A DNA stretch of 64,000 bases, from contig CM055875.1 in the NCBI GenBank assembly GCA_029582165.1, positions 4,254,501-4,318,500 on the forward strand. Direction: 5' to 3'. Origin of the DNA: Portulaca oleracea. Its lineage: Eukaryota > Streptophyta > Magnoliopsida > Caryophyllales > Portulacaceae. Shown here piece by piece: positions 22,614-33,219 of this stretch. A model generated the notes under the pieces. That model worked only from the letters and a program-made list of their open reading frames with translations, was not told the origin of the DNA and made no database searches. Positions within the stretch are counted from its first letter, which is position 1; the number at the start of each line of letters is the position of its first letter. Position numbers and translations under genes: made by a program.

Positions 22614-23469
22614 TGTTGGGAATGTCCCGACAATGTTCGATATACACAAAGATTAAACCAAAGTAATATAGTAATTATATGTCTTGCTAGAGACCTCTAT
22701 AATTAGTAATTAAATATGTTTAATTACAACTATATTATTTGGTCCTACTGGGTCACACAAGTCAGTGCCCTAGAACAATGTATGTAACCTAAATGATATT
22801 GTATCAAGTTTAGAAAAGTTGGAAACTGATTTCTGTGAGAAATCAGCCCAACACGGACCGAATTGGGCTCAACACGGACCGTGTTGAGACAACGCGGTCC
22901 GTGTTGAGACACCGCGGTCCGTGGTGTCCATGGGCCGAATAATTGGACTCTCTGGAGTCCAACACGGACCATGTTGTTTCAACACGAATCGTGTTGGACC
23001 CTGAAACGCGCCGTTGTCTTTAATTGGCCCTTTAGGGTTTTTGAACCCTTTCCCTAGGTTTTCTAAACACTATATAAAGGGGTCTCTGGGAGATATTATT
23101 CCACACCAACTGCTTAAGACTCTTAGAGAGATACCAGGGTGATTTCCTGAGTTCCTCTCTCTTTTAGTTTGCAGTTCTAGTTTCAGGAAACATTCTCTGT
23201 TTCCTGAAACAATCTCACATACATCTTAGATTGAGATTCGTCTCGATCGGGTCGATCTAGCAATCGGGTTCCCGAGTCTTTGCGTGGACTTTTCAAAAGA
23301 GGGTTTCAAATTGGAATCTGGAAGGTCAACCTCTTCTTCAGCAGGAATTAGCGATCAGGTATAATTACTAAAGCCTCTGCAATTGTGTTGATTAATTGTT
23401 TATAACTGTTATAATATTCCGCCAATTAATCTGTATCTGTTTAGTAAATAGATAACCTAAAACCTAATA
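22614..23469 (+). repeat. 5' LTR of the copia-type element (856 bp)
   Basis: TGTTGGGAATGTCCC to CCTAATA (the 3' LTR ends CCTAACA). Core promoter: TATATAAAGG at 23071-23080. A cluster of palindromes of the type CAACACGGACCGTGTTG occupies 22849-23002. It differs from the 3' LTR by scattered substitutions and one indel in the palindrome cluster. Confidence 0.93.
23071..23080 (+). promoter_or_regulatory. TATA box of the copia LTR
   Basis: TATATAAAGG, conserved in the 3' LTR (near 42515) and in the solo LTR (minus strand near 9945). Confidence 0.7.
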
Positions 23470-23470
23470 G

Positions 23471-23483
23471 TGGTATCAGAGCC
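23471..23483 (+). other. Primer-binding site of the copia-type element
   Basis: TGGTATCAGAGCC, complementary to the 3' end of plant initiator tRNA-Met, one base after the 5' LTR. Confidence 0.9.
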
Positions 23484-26467
23484 ACCAATTGCATGCTAAA
23501 GTATTGTACTTGTATTCATAATTAATTTTGTCAATAGTTGAATTATATTATGAATATGCTAGAATAGATTTATGCCTAAATTTTGAATCTTTATGAAAGT
23601 TTTAATTGTTCTTGATAGTAAATCTGAAATTTTATTGTACAATTTCATGCTTTGTTATTGCTTATTTCTTATTGCCTTTAATTAATCGATTTTATGTTTG
23701 TTTAATTGTTAAATATAGCATGAACTCAATTTAATTTTGAATGTTTTAGAAGCAATCACGTTTAATATTGTTAAACAGTAGGCAATACATGTAATAGGTT
23801 TAAATTCGCAAAATAGGGTTTTGTAGAATTAATTTTCTATTTTAGTTTATTTACGGTAAACATGAAAAATCGAAATAAAATATCAAACGAACTCGAAAAT
23901 TTCTGCAATTTTTACTGGAGGTGTCTGGAAGTGTTCTGGACTTTCCATAATTTTTGTAGATTTTTTCCAGTTAAAATGAATTTTTAATTGAGTTTTCAGA
24001 TCTGAAGTGAATTAAAATTCGTTTAATTCTCTGAATTTTATAAATTTGTAGAAATTTGTAAAACTTCTGAAATTTTTACAGTAGGTTACTGGTAACTATA
24101 CTTTTAGGAAAAAAGTTTTCCGTTAATTTATCCGATCAAATTATATTTTTTAATTTAGATTTTCAGATCTCAGAGAAATAAATTCGTTGCTTCTCTGAAT
24201 TTTGTATATTTATAGAAATTCGCAAATTTTCTGAAAATTTTACAGTAGGTTACTGGATAACCATTCTGTTATGGATAAAATTGTCGTGAATTTTTGAAAT
24301 CGTTTACTAATTTTCCTTTAATTTTCAGATTAACAGAAAAGTATAATTGTTTACTTTTCTGAATTTTATTCTAATTTTAGAAATTTGATAAAAATCTGAA
24401 ATTTTTACAGTAGCATATTGGATGAACCTACTATATGGGAAAATTATAAAATTTGATTTTTAAACTTATCGAACTATTATTATTTATTTTCCTCTTAAAC
24501 GGAGAATTAAAATGTTTAATTCCCTAAATTTTAACAATCTTTTAGAAATTGTTAAAATTCTGGAAAATATTTCATATTGGGTTATTAGATAACACTGCGA
24601 TATGAAATCTTTAAATTCGATAAGTTATGATATTTTTATTTAAGTTTTTTATTCACGAAATTAACCAAAACTGGGAAGCAACACGGACCGTGTTGCCAGC
24701 AGTTTTGGTGAATTCGTGTGTTTTAGGGTTTGTAATTTATTTTAAAAATTAATTATTAAATCCTATTACTACTAAATCAGATAATGGGCATAAAATCTAT
24801 TATTTTGTAAAGTTTAGGAAACTTACAATATCTTTGAAAGATATAGTATCTTTTAGACTCCTTGATTTTAGGAAAGTCAAGTATTTTGTATGTATAGGTA
24901 TAAAATCCTAAATCTGTTTAGGTAACTAAGATAAAATTTGGATTTTATTTATTTTATTAATCATGCAAACCTTTAGGAAATTTTATTTAGTATTTATTTC
25001 CTTATGTGTTATATTGCAATTATTTATATGCCTTTATAATTTGTTATTTAAGCATGTGTTTATTGCAATATTACATGTTTGCATGTGCTTCTAGTATGGT
25101 CATAGATAGTCGGTTTTACCGGTCTGCGTACCGGGTTGGGTGAAATACGGTCTGCGTACCTTTCTTTGAATTAAATTTTAAATTTAAATTTCAGTTAAGT
25201 TTATTTTAATTCATGTAAGGCCTCAATTGTGAGGTACACTTTGTAAATTTGTTGTAATTGGAGACAACAAGTTGAGTAGCAGCCCAACAACAATGGAGGT
25301 GTCGATTCGAGTGGCAGCCCATCCAAGGAAGTTGCAAGACCCAAGAAGATTTTCTTGAAGACTATCAAGGCTTAGTTAAATTAGTTTGATTAAGTCTAGG
25401 TGGCCATACTAGGGGTTTTATTTATGCTTTAAATTCGTTATTGCATGTTTTATTATCCCTTTTATGCTTTTCGAAAGAGTTCACCTAGAATTGCATGCTT
25501 AGGATAATAAAACCTACTCTCAAAATTGAATTATTGCTCAACCTATCGAAACACCACTTAGATGGATAAATAAAGAAAGCCAAAGTGAATTATTTGTCCA
25601 TCATTAATAAGTAGGGTGGGAGCTAGGTCAATTCAAATTGGCTATCAAAATAGTTTTGGGCCAAGAGCAGAGGAAGAGAAATATTGTATTCGATACAAAT
25701 TTCTTGCCAAGAGTCACTTTGAATGATCGATCATAAGATGATCCACCAAAGGTAACATGGGCTCGAGTTTTGTTGGGCCAAAGTCCACTGGAGCCCATGG
25801 ATCTTGTGGGTCTTGGTTAAATTAAAACACTAAGTGAGAGTTAATAAAGTGTTTTGATTTGAAATTAAAATTAGTTTAATTTCTTTTGATGAATAATAAC
25901 TAAAATGAACCAACTTGTCTCGTAGAATTATTTATGTTTTTTCACTCAAACATCCACCACTAATAAAATATTGTTTTCTCCTTGAGAAAGAAAAAAAAAT
26001 TACACCAATTCCTTAATTGGTATCGCTATCACAAGATTGCCTTGGAGGCGAATTAAAAGAAACATGTCTTTGATATAACATTGAGCTAGGCATCAATATT
26101 GAGAGGTCAATCAAGCCAAATGAATACATGTAATGTCATAGTATTCATACAATTTTAACTTTAAAATGTTTGAAGATTAGAGGAAGGATTTCAATATTAC
26201 CAACTCAAAACCAAGTTCATCGAACTAGTTAGAGTTGATAAATATGAAACCAATAACCAGATAGTCTCGGTTGAGCTACATAAGAGCCAATTGTTGGCGC
26301 TCATGTTTAGAAATAATTTGACTATTTTAAAAATATGAGAAACCTCAGATCCCCTTTAGCTAAAAGATTTGCGACCAAAGATAGTCTTTTAGTGAAAGGG
26401 AAAATAAGATTTAAGAAATCTATCAAAGACAAGAAGTCAAAGGAAAGGTAAGGACAAACAGTTGTAC
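23484..26467 (+). other. Leader and decayed gag region of the copia-type element
   Basis: About 3 kb of AT-rich DNA without a usable ORF. The first part (23880-24600) contains three or four diverged repeats around GAAATTTTTACAGTAGGTTA at roughly 170-190 bp spacing. Around 25260-25400 and 26030-26460 weak traces of gag-like coding remain but are too broken to call. One more AACACGGACCGTGTT palindrome occurs at 24682. Confidence 0.5.
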
Positions 26468-26472
26468 ATACC

Positions 26473-27623
26473 TGTAGACACCGGATTTTGTACCGTTATT
26501 AGTTTTAGTTATTTGTAAAAATAAGCTAGCCGAATAGTTTAGTGGCATGCAAACCCATTTCTTTTCTAGCCCGAAAACGAGCACAAAGGCCTAAATATTA
26601 CGGGTCAAACCCGTCTGGGTTCGTTGGGCCTGAGCATAGCTCAGCTCGGCAGGAACCCGTCTGGGTTTGTTGGGCCTGAGCATAGCTCGGCGAGAACCGT
26701 CACAGGTTCTTTGGGCCAAGCACAGCTCGGTCCAAAGCTGAACTCGGCCGAGTTTTGTCGCCGCGGCTAAAACCTAAACCCTAGAACGCACCCCCTACTC
26801 CCCTACTCCACTATAAATTAAACCCTTTTTTCCCTTCCATAGACACACCATGGTATGCTAGAGTATTGACACTAGCATATTCTCTCCATCTCTTCTCTCC
26901 TTTTGCATGCTGCTTCACTAAAGGTTAGCACAGTTGTAGTTGATGTAATCCATATAGCATAATCTATGGAATTCATGTTTCTTTTATATTTTGCATGATT
27001 TTAATGATGGATTTGTGAAATTCATATTTAATTCCTCCCTCTTAACTTTTGTTTTGCTTTAATTTAATTCTAGTAGAGTCTATTCATTGAATAGGCGGAT
27101 TTGATGATTTTAATTGTCAAATTCGTAACCTTACCCCGAATCCATCTCTGGATTCGCAGGCCGGAGTCTATATTTAATGGTTTGTTGTTTTTCTCCTAAA
27201 ATTCAACTGGCGACCCTATTTTCGTGCTTTGGTGTTTACCTTTTTTATGATTTTTGTGACCTAATTTGTGATTAACACCAGGAGTAACCCGGCTTGGTTC
27301 AGTCAATGAACCCAGACGGGTTTATCACCTTCTTACCCTTTTTCTTTTTTTTTTCTTTTCTCGTGGAGTCTGCTGCAACGGAAACTGTCTCGGCTCCAGC
27401 AGGAACCCAGACGGGTTCCTGTGTGTTTTCCCTTCCCTTTCTTTCGCCTCTTTCTTTCTTCTTTCTTTAAAGGCGAATCTCGGGTTCATAAATCGTTTTT
27501 AATCTGTTAACGAAAACATTCTTAAAAGTTCAACCTTATTTAAGATTAAGCAATCCTAGTCGGCTCCCAATCATACTTTTAAGTAGCGCCGCGAAAAAGG
27601 TCATCAATTTTTCGGGGTCTACA
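26473..27623 (+). repeat. 5' LTR of the PMD-carrying element (1151 bp)
   Basis: TGTAGACACCGGATTTTG to TTCGGGGTCTACA. TATAAATTA box near 26812. It contains AACCCGTCTGGGTT/AACCCAGACGGGTT palindromic motifs near 26610, 26656, 27309 and 27406. It differs from the 3' LTR by roughly a dozen substitutions plus rearrangement of the motif repeats near 26600-26720. Confidence 0.93.
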
Positions 27624-27624
27624 G

Positions 27625-27643
27625 ATTGGCGACTCCACTGGGG
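27625..27643 (+). other. Primer-binding site of the PMD-carrying element
   Basis: ATTGGCGACTCCACTGGGG starts two bases after the LTR. It is not the initiator-Met PBS used by the copia and Tekay elements here. Similar TGGCGACTC PBSs occur in Tat-lineage elements; the primer tRNA was not verified. Confidence 0.7.
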
Positions 27644-28979
27644 ACTTAAACTTAAAAAGAGGGTAAAACTTGAAAGAATTGAATTTTAGTGTTTTTTTAA
27701 AAAAGGGAGGAATTAATTTATTTCACATTTTTATCATTTTTTAGGCATATTGCATACCAGGCTACTCTTGGGCCTTTATGGCTGGGGAGCACAAAAGCGT
27801 TGGTTTAGGTTTTAAAACTAGGAATCAATCCCGAGAGCGGGAGGTCACTACTTGTGGGATGCACTTACATCGCCAAGCATTTGATCTCTCCTCTCCCCGT
27901 GTTACACTCTAAAGGTTTCCTTGAAACCAAAGAGCAACACCCACACATTCTTCCTTGAATTCCATATAAGGAAAATGCACGGGAAGAACATGTGGTACCC
28001 TATTCATCTCCCTAAACCTAGAAAAACCCTGAATCTAAAGCCATGGTTAGGCTCATCCCGCATCTGTATGTCATGTGATTTAATCCTGTAAAAGTCGAGT
28101 CCAAGCGTCTAGCCCAAACATGAGTAGGACGTCATTCTAGCCCGCGTAGTATCAAAAGAGAGATGGACTGGTCCAAACCCAGACGGGTTTTATAAACCCA
28201 GACGGGTTTGATGTGCCGGGCCCAGTTGGACTCACTGTGGAATCCTGTCCGTGCCTATTTGAAAGGGAGGAATTACAGTCCGAACCCAGACGGGTTTTGG
28301 GCCTGTTTTTCTTCTCCTTCCGCTTCGGGCCAAACTGCGACATCGCAACCCAATCCACTTACTATTGATTCTATTCGGCCCTTTATGACGCTCCTTGAGT
28401 CAGTGTCAGTCCTGTCAGTCATCATGCTAGGTCCATATAGAGTTAGGACATGCACTCCCATAAAAGTGGGTGAGTCACCCTTGTGTCAGCATGTAGGCGT
28501 CATGTCCATGTCCTAGGTTCATATAGGTCTATTAAGTCATGCATACATTGGGCGGGTGGCGTAAAGGTTCTTTCGAGCACTAGTCAGTTTCCATGCAGGC
28601 AAGATAACAGACCATCTCCGAGCCCGCATCCGTGACCCACAAACCGGCAGGCTTATTCACAATCCCAACTACAGACCGCCTGCCCAATCCAGTGAATCCA
28701 GTGAATCCACCATGACCACTAGCGTGCCTAGCCCCCCTCAGAAAACTTTTGAGACTAATTCCATCCAACGGAGGCCGTAAACCTTTCTTACTTTCAGTTT
28801 AACTTACTTCACTTAGAAAAATCTGGACGAGATCTCAAAAGTTTTTGAAACCTTTTCCTTCAAACCTTCTGATTTTGAGACAAGTTATGAAAGTTGTATC
28901 TGACTGCTTTGACTATCTTAGAAAGTATAAATGTGCGTGCCGCAAATCTTTGGGCTAAGTTTAGTTGATTGAGCCCCAT
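27644..28979 (+). other. Non-coding leader of the PMD-carrying element
   Basis: No gag frame is visible. Three more CAGACGGGTT motifs lie at 28180-28290. The short frames between 28152 and 28768 have no recognisable domain. Confidence 0.55.
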
Positions 28980-30480
28980 CCCGTGAGTCCACATTGCCTA
29001 AATTTTGAATTGATCACTTTTATCAATTCCATGATCCCTTGAGTGACTCACCCATTAGTTACATCTCTAGAACTTGTTTTGCATCTTGCTTGAGACTACA
29101 CATTTGCATTGCACGCTGTGACAAAGTGATTAAGGCATTCGATTTTATTTTGATAAGCTACATAGCTAAATAGCCTTCCTTACATTATATTTACCGTTCT
29201 TTTTGCCCCGCCTAGCCTTTGTTTATCCTTTTTTCATGATTGAACCCTGACAATACGAGCCTTGGCCTCTGATATCCAGTATCCCTTTGCCTTGCTTGGT
29301 TGGATGAGAGTTTGCCTTTTTTTGGAAGTTTGGGAGAATCTGAAAGTCCCATATCTTGAGCGATTGGTATTTGGTTATGTTGTTCATATATTATATCAAA
29401 GTCGAAGATCCCATAGATATTCTTCTCCCCGATCACCCACAAAAAAAAGAAGTAAAAAAAAAAAGAAAAAAGAGTTTCAAAAATAAAAGGGTGATTAGGG
29501 AGATTCAATTTAAAGTTCAGAAAACTTTGACAGTTGTATTCTTGAGATGTTTGAGGTGAAAGGTGAAATGTCTTGCATACATTAAGCAAGAAGGAGAGTT
29601 TAGAGTGTTTTATTCGTTGAAAATCAATCCAAGCATGGCTCTTAACTCCTCATTCCCAAATTTTACCGCTCCTTACCCTAACCTAAGCCCCGCTGCAACC
29701 CGAAAAAGTCTTTTTGATTGCCACTTGTGCATTGCATACCAGTAGTGGAGAGTGAGGTTCTTACCAAGCTTATGGTAGTTTGTCTCTATTGGTTTGAGTA
29801 TGAGAAAACACACATACATTTTCAAAATTGAGGGTTTGAGTGTTTGTTCTTTCCTATGAGAGGTTTGCTCTTTTTAACTGACCTACGTTCATAACCAACC
29901 GCGCACATTTGCATTATTCTTAAGACTGTTGGCGGATTTATGCCTCTAAAGTACTTGTTCTCTCCTTTGGGATTCGAAAATTTCTTCCTATCTCTTTCGA
30001 ACTGAGTTTTGATCTTGTCCATATTAATCTTTGTACTTGCTTGTTGAACTGATTTTGTTTACCAAAATTCCTTATCGAATGTTTCAAAGACATAGAAAAT
30101 CCCAATATCAAATGTCTTGGCCCAGCTATGACTCGAACGTACTTGTAGCGTTTAATTCTCATCTTTTTATTATTTTGGTCTTTTTTTTCGTTTGGGGAAG
30201 TGGGAGTAATCCCACCATGTAGATTGCATATCGCATTGCATTATTGTGCATAAGGGTACATGAAAATAAAAGAAGTGCATTACGTAGCATCATTATTGCA
30301 TAAGCGTCACATCAGTAGTTCGCACTAGTACAAAAAAAAAGAGAAAAAAAAGAAGAAAAAGAAAAAAAAAAGCAAAAAAAAAAAAAAAAAGAAAAAGATT
30401 TCTCATCATTGCATTGTATTGTCCTAAGTGCATAGAGTCATACATAGCGTTACATAGGTTCGTTGCATAAAGACCCTACA
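28980..30480 (+). other. Retroelement module shared with 12823-13700
   Basis: Contains TCTAGAACTTGTTTTGCATC (29069), the A-rich tract (29445-29470), TGTGCATTGCATAC (29725) and further A-rich and GCATTGCATT strings to 30420, in the same order as in the decayed relic at 12858-13700. No protein-coding gene was recognised. Confidence 0.55.
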
Positions 30481-30598
30481 TCCTCATCATGCCAGACCTC
30501 CACCACCACCACTGGAGCTATCAGCCCCATGGGCTCCGCTTCCACCAGCTCCAAAGTAAGTGTCCCATTGATAGTAGGAGGAGTCTACCACCTCTGTA

Positions 30599-33219
30599 TC
30601 ACCACCAGGCGGGACAGTGCAACACTTGATCTTGCTGCGTTAAGCCAAGAGTGTTCGAACTGCCACTCTTGATTACCTCGTGCCACCCCATGGAAGCGAG
30701 CCAAGAAGTTCTTACTACGGGCTCTGGGACAGGCCATCCCGACCATTCCTGAGTTTGTGTTCCCCATCCAGACGTTCGAGGTAGCTCCAAACCTCCTTGT
30801 GAAGGAGTAACGGGTACAACGGGTTGAGACGGAAGCACTGATGAGGCGTCATCTGCGAGGGCACGGTTATACCCCGCAGATGCACGAATCATCGCTGCAG
30901 CACCAGTAGGATCGACCGCCGCAAAGGAAGTGCCATAACCTAAATCCACGGTCGGTGCAGGAGACGCAGGAACATACCCAGGCATTCCATAAGGGTACTG
31001 GGGCAAAGGATGAGAGGGTTGACGCCTAGACCTCGAATGATGAGATTCTGAAGGAGTACCTAAATGCAGTGAAATGCCTTCTTGCTCGCCGCACACAGCT
31101 CCACCAACAGCGCTAGACTCGGAGCATGTCTCCACCACGAAGCTGGGGTGCCACGCCGAGAGCCGCGGCTCCTGCAAGAATTCCCATGATCATGAGACCT
31201 CACTTGATGCTCGTGCTCACCTAAAGACATGGAGGATATGCTGTTCTCCACAGAACGTTGATAGTCGTGGCCGAAACCCGTGTCTCCATAGTGGGAACTG
31301 GTTGAATGGCTATCTTCAAGTAAGATACCTTTCCCACGGTCATCGTGAGTCGGCATGCCCGTGCTCCGCCTACTCCTCTCCCCGTGCCTTCGGAGAGCAG
31401 CTTCACCCCCATAAGACCGCCTAGCGTCGGCCATAAAGGAAGAATGTCGAGGAGGGTCAATCCGCTCCGACCGGCCACGAGCACGCGTCGCATCGAATGG
31501 CGAGGAGGATCCACGGGGCAGGCGTGCATCATCATCCACGTTTGCGTCCCCAACCACAGAACCTGCAAGGTCTTTCTCGCGAGCCCATTTAAGTGTGAAG
31601 TAATTTTTGAGGAAGCCTTTCGCTTGTTTCCATCGCCACTGCACAGAATGAGAAAAATTGGTCAAAGTTTGAGCAAATTACAACTAAGCAAGGAAAAAAG
31701 GGGAATCACCTACTGGCTTTCCCAGGATCTTCTCTAGTTCCGGTTTGATGTCCTCACTAGTCGCCCAGGTAGCCGTATTGTGTCCCCAGAATTACTCTGA
31801 CTCTTCTCGTCATCCTTGCAATAGGGCCCCAACTACAACAAGCAAAGAATTGGTCATATTAGGCGGTAATAGAAGGAACATGAAAAGAGTAAATAGAGGT
31901 CTTCTTCCCTACCTTTCTGAAGGCCAGGCGATCCCGATATTGTTCCCATTCTTCCCAGAATTGGTCGGGCGATGCCATCGATGCATGATTGGTATACCAA
32001 GAACCTCTCTTAGCTGCTACAAACGCCTCGGCATGCAAGGCTCGCGGATCGTTCATGGTCTCAAGAGGGTCTGATGGTATTATCCACCTTTCATGACCCA
32101 GGGTTTGCCTCGTAAGCCTCTCACCAAGACTCCAGACCCAACCGGACGGGCTCTCCATCACCAAGCGTAGGGTGCTATCCCTATGCGCCGCATTTCGTGA
32201 GGGAATAAAGTCTTGCGGAATATTGAAGCCAACCCAGGCATTCCAATTGACATCATCCTGCACAAGTAAAGGAAACATAAGCACCAAAGAAATGCAAGAG
32301 AGATTACATGAAAAATGTACCTCTTCAAGATGATCCAAGATGCGGCGCAACTCATCTAAGCTCCCAAATGGTTTCTTCTTTCGCTCGAGGTAGTTTTTGT
32401 GCCACCGTTACGCTCGGCGCATGCGGGCGTGTCGGGTAGGGATAGTGAATCCCTTAATGTACTCATACCCCCATACCTGCAAATATGTCAATACCGAGAC
32501 TCACGATATAGGAAAAGAGAGAAAAGCATGTAAAAGAGAAGCGTCTCGAAGATTACCTCGAGCACCTTCCACATGCTCGGGCCGCTCATCTCCCGCGGAC
32601 TCTCTGGTGCGAAGAATGGGTCCACATCAGTACCAGGCCGTACACCAATGCGAAGCCAACGAACGAAGTTAGCGTAAGCAGCCTTGGCCCAGTTCCGATG
32701 AATGACCTGCTTTAGATCAAGGAGATTCTTCATCCAGGTCAAGTAAACATCGTCTCCTCGGTTGGCAAACATCGTGGCAGAGATGAAGTATGCCAGGAAA
32801 ATGAAGCGACGCTGAAACTCGTCCATATGAGCGAAGTCGGCGGAAGTGATAACATTCTCGAAGGAACCATAAGAAAGCTTCATCTTTCGACCAAATCGGC
32901 GCCGCTCGAGCACAGGCTCTAATAATTCCATCACCTGGTCCGGCACAACATGGTCGAATTCGACATCTTGACCACCCCAGCGTAGCCCGGTAATCATCAC
33001 AAAGTCGACAGGGGTTATGGCCATTTCTCCTACAAGGAGGTGGAAGGTGTTGGTGGAATCCCAGAATCTCTCCGCAAGCGCACCCCCCATCACCCGTGGT
33101 GTACAAGGTTCCCAGGCCTTGACACATTTCAAGAAGAGGTCGAATCCTGACTCTTCTAAAAGTGTAAGCGCCCAGTTATCTTCTGCAAAATGCTCCACCA
33201 CCTTGATCGACTTCCGCAT
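30599..33219 (-). pseudogene. Plant mobile domain (PMD) gene, antisense in an LTR element
   Basis: A spliced gene on the strand opposite to its LTR element. Exon 1 is 33219-32557 (ATG to CTCGAG|GTAATC), exon 2 is 32476-32321, exon 3 is 32257-31913. Introns are 80 and 63 bp with GT-AG ends and all phases are zero. Exon 1 has the PMD pattern: FDLFLKCVKAWEPCTPR, ALAERFWDSTNTFHLLVGEM, AITPVDFVMITGL, then VWGYEYIKG at the start of exon 2. Exon 3 contains SGWVWSLGERLTRQTLGHE. Later exons are less certain: an acceptor at 31640 opens WRWKQAKGFLKNYFTLKWA, followed by an Arg/Ser/His-rich tail, a frame change near 31180-31210, and a Pro/Ser/Gly-rich end at 30599. A TAA in exon 2 (32408-32410) interrupts the frame, so this copy is probably defective. 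Host PMD proteins (MAIN/MAIL family) act in genome stability and silencing; PMDs also occur in transposons. Confidence 0.78.

Noticed and set aside
31177..31211. A 35-bp intron in the PMD gene (GTGAGG to TTGCAG)
   Set aside because: Removal would restore the frame, but 35 bp is far below the usual minimum for plant introns, so a frameshift or an internally deleted intron is more likely.
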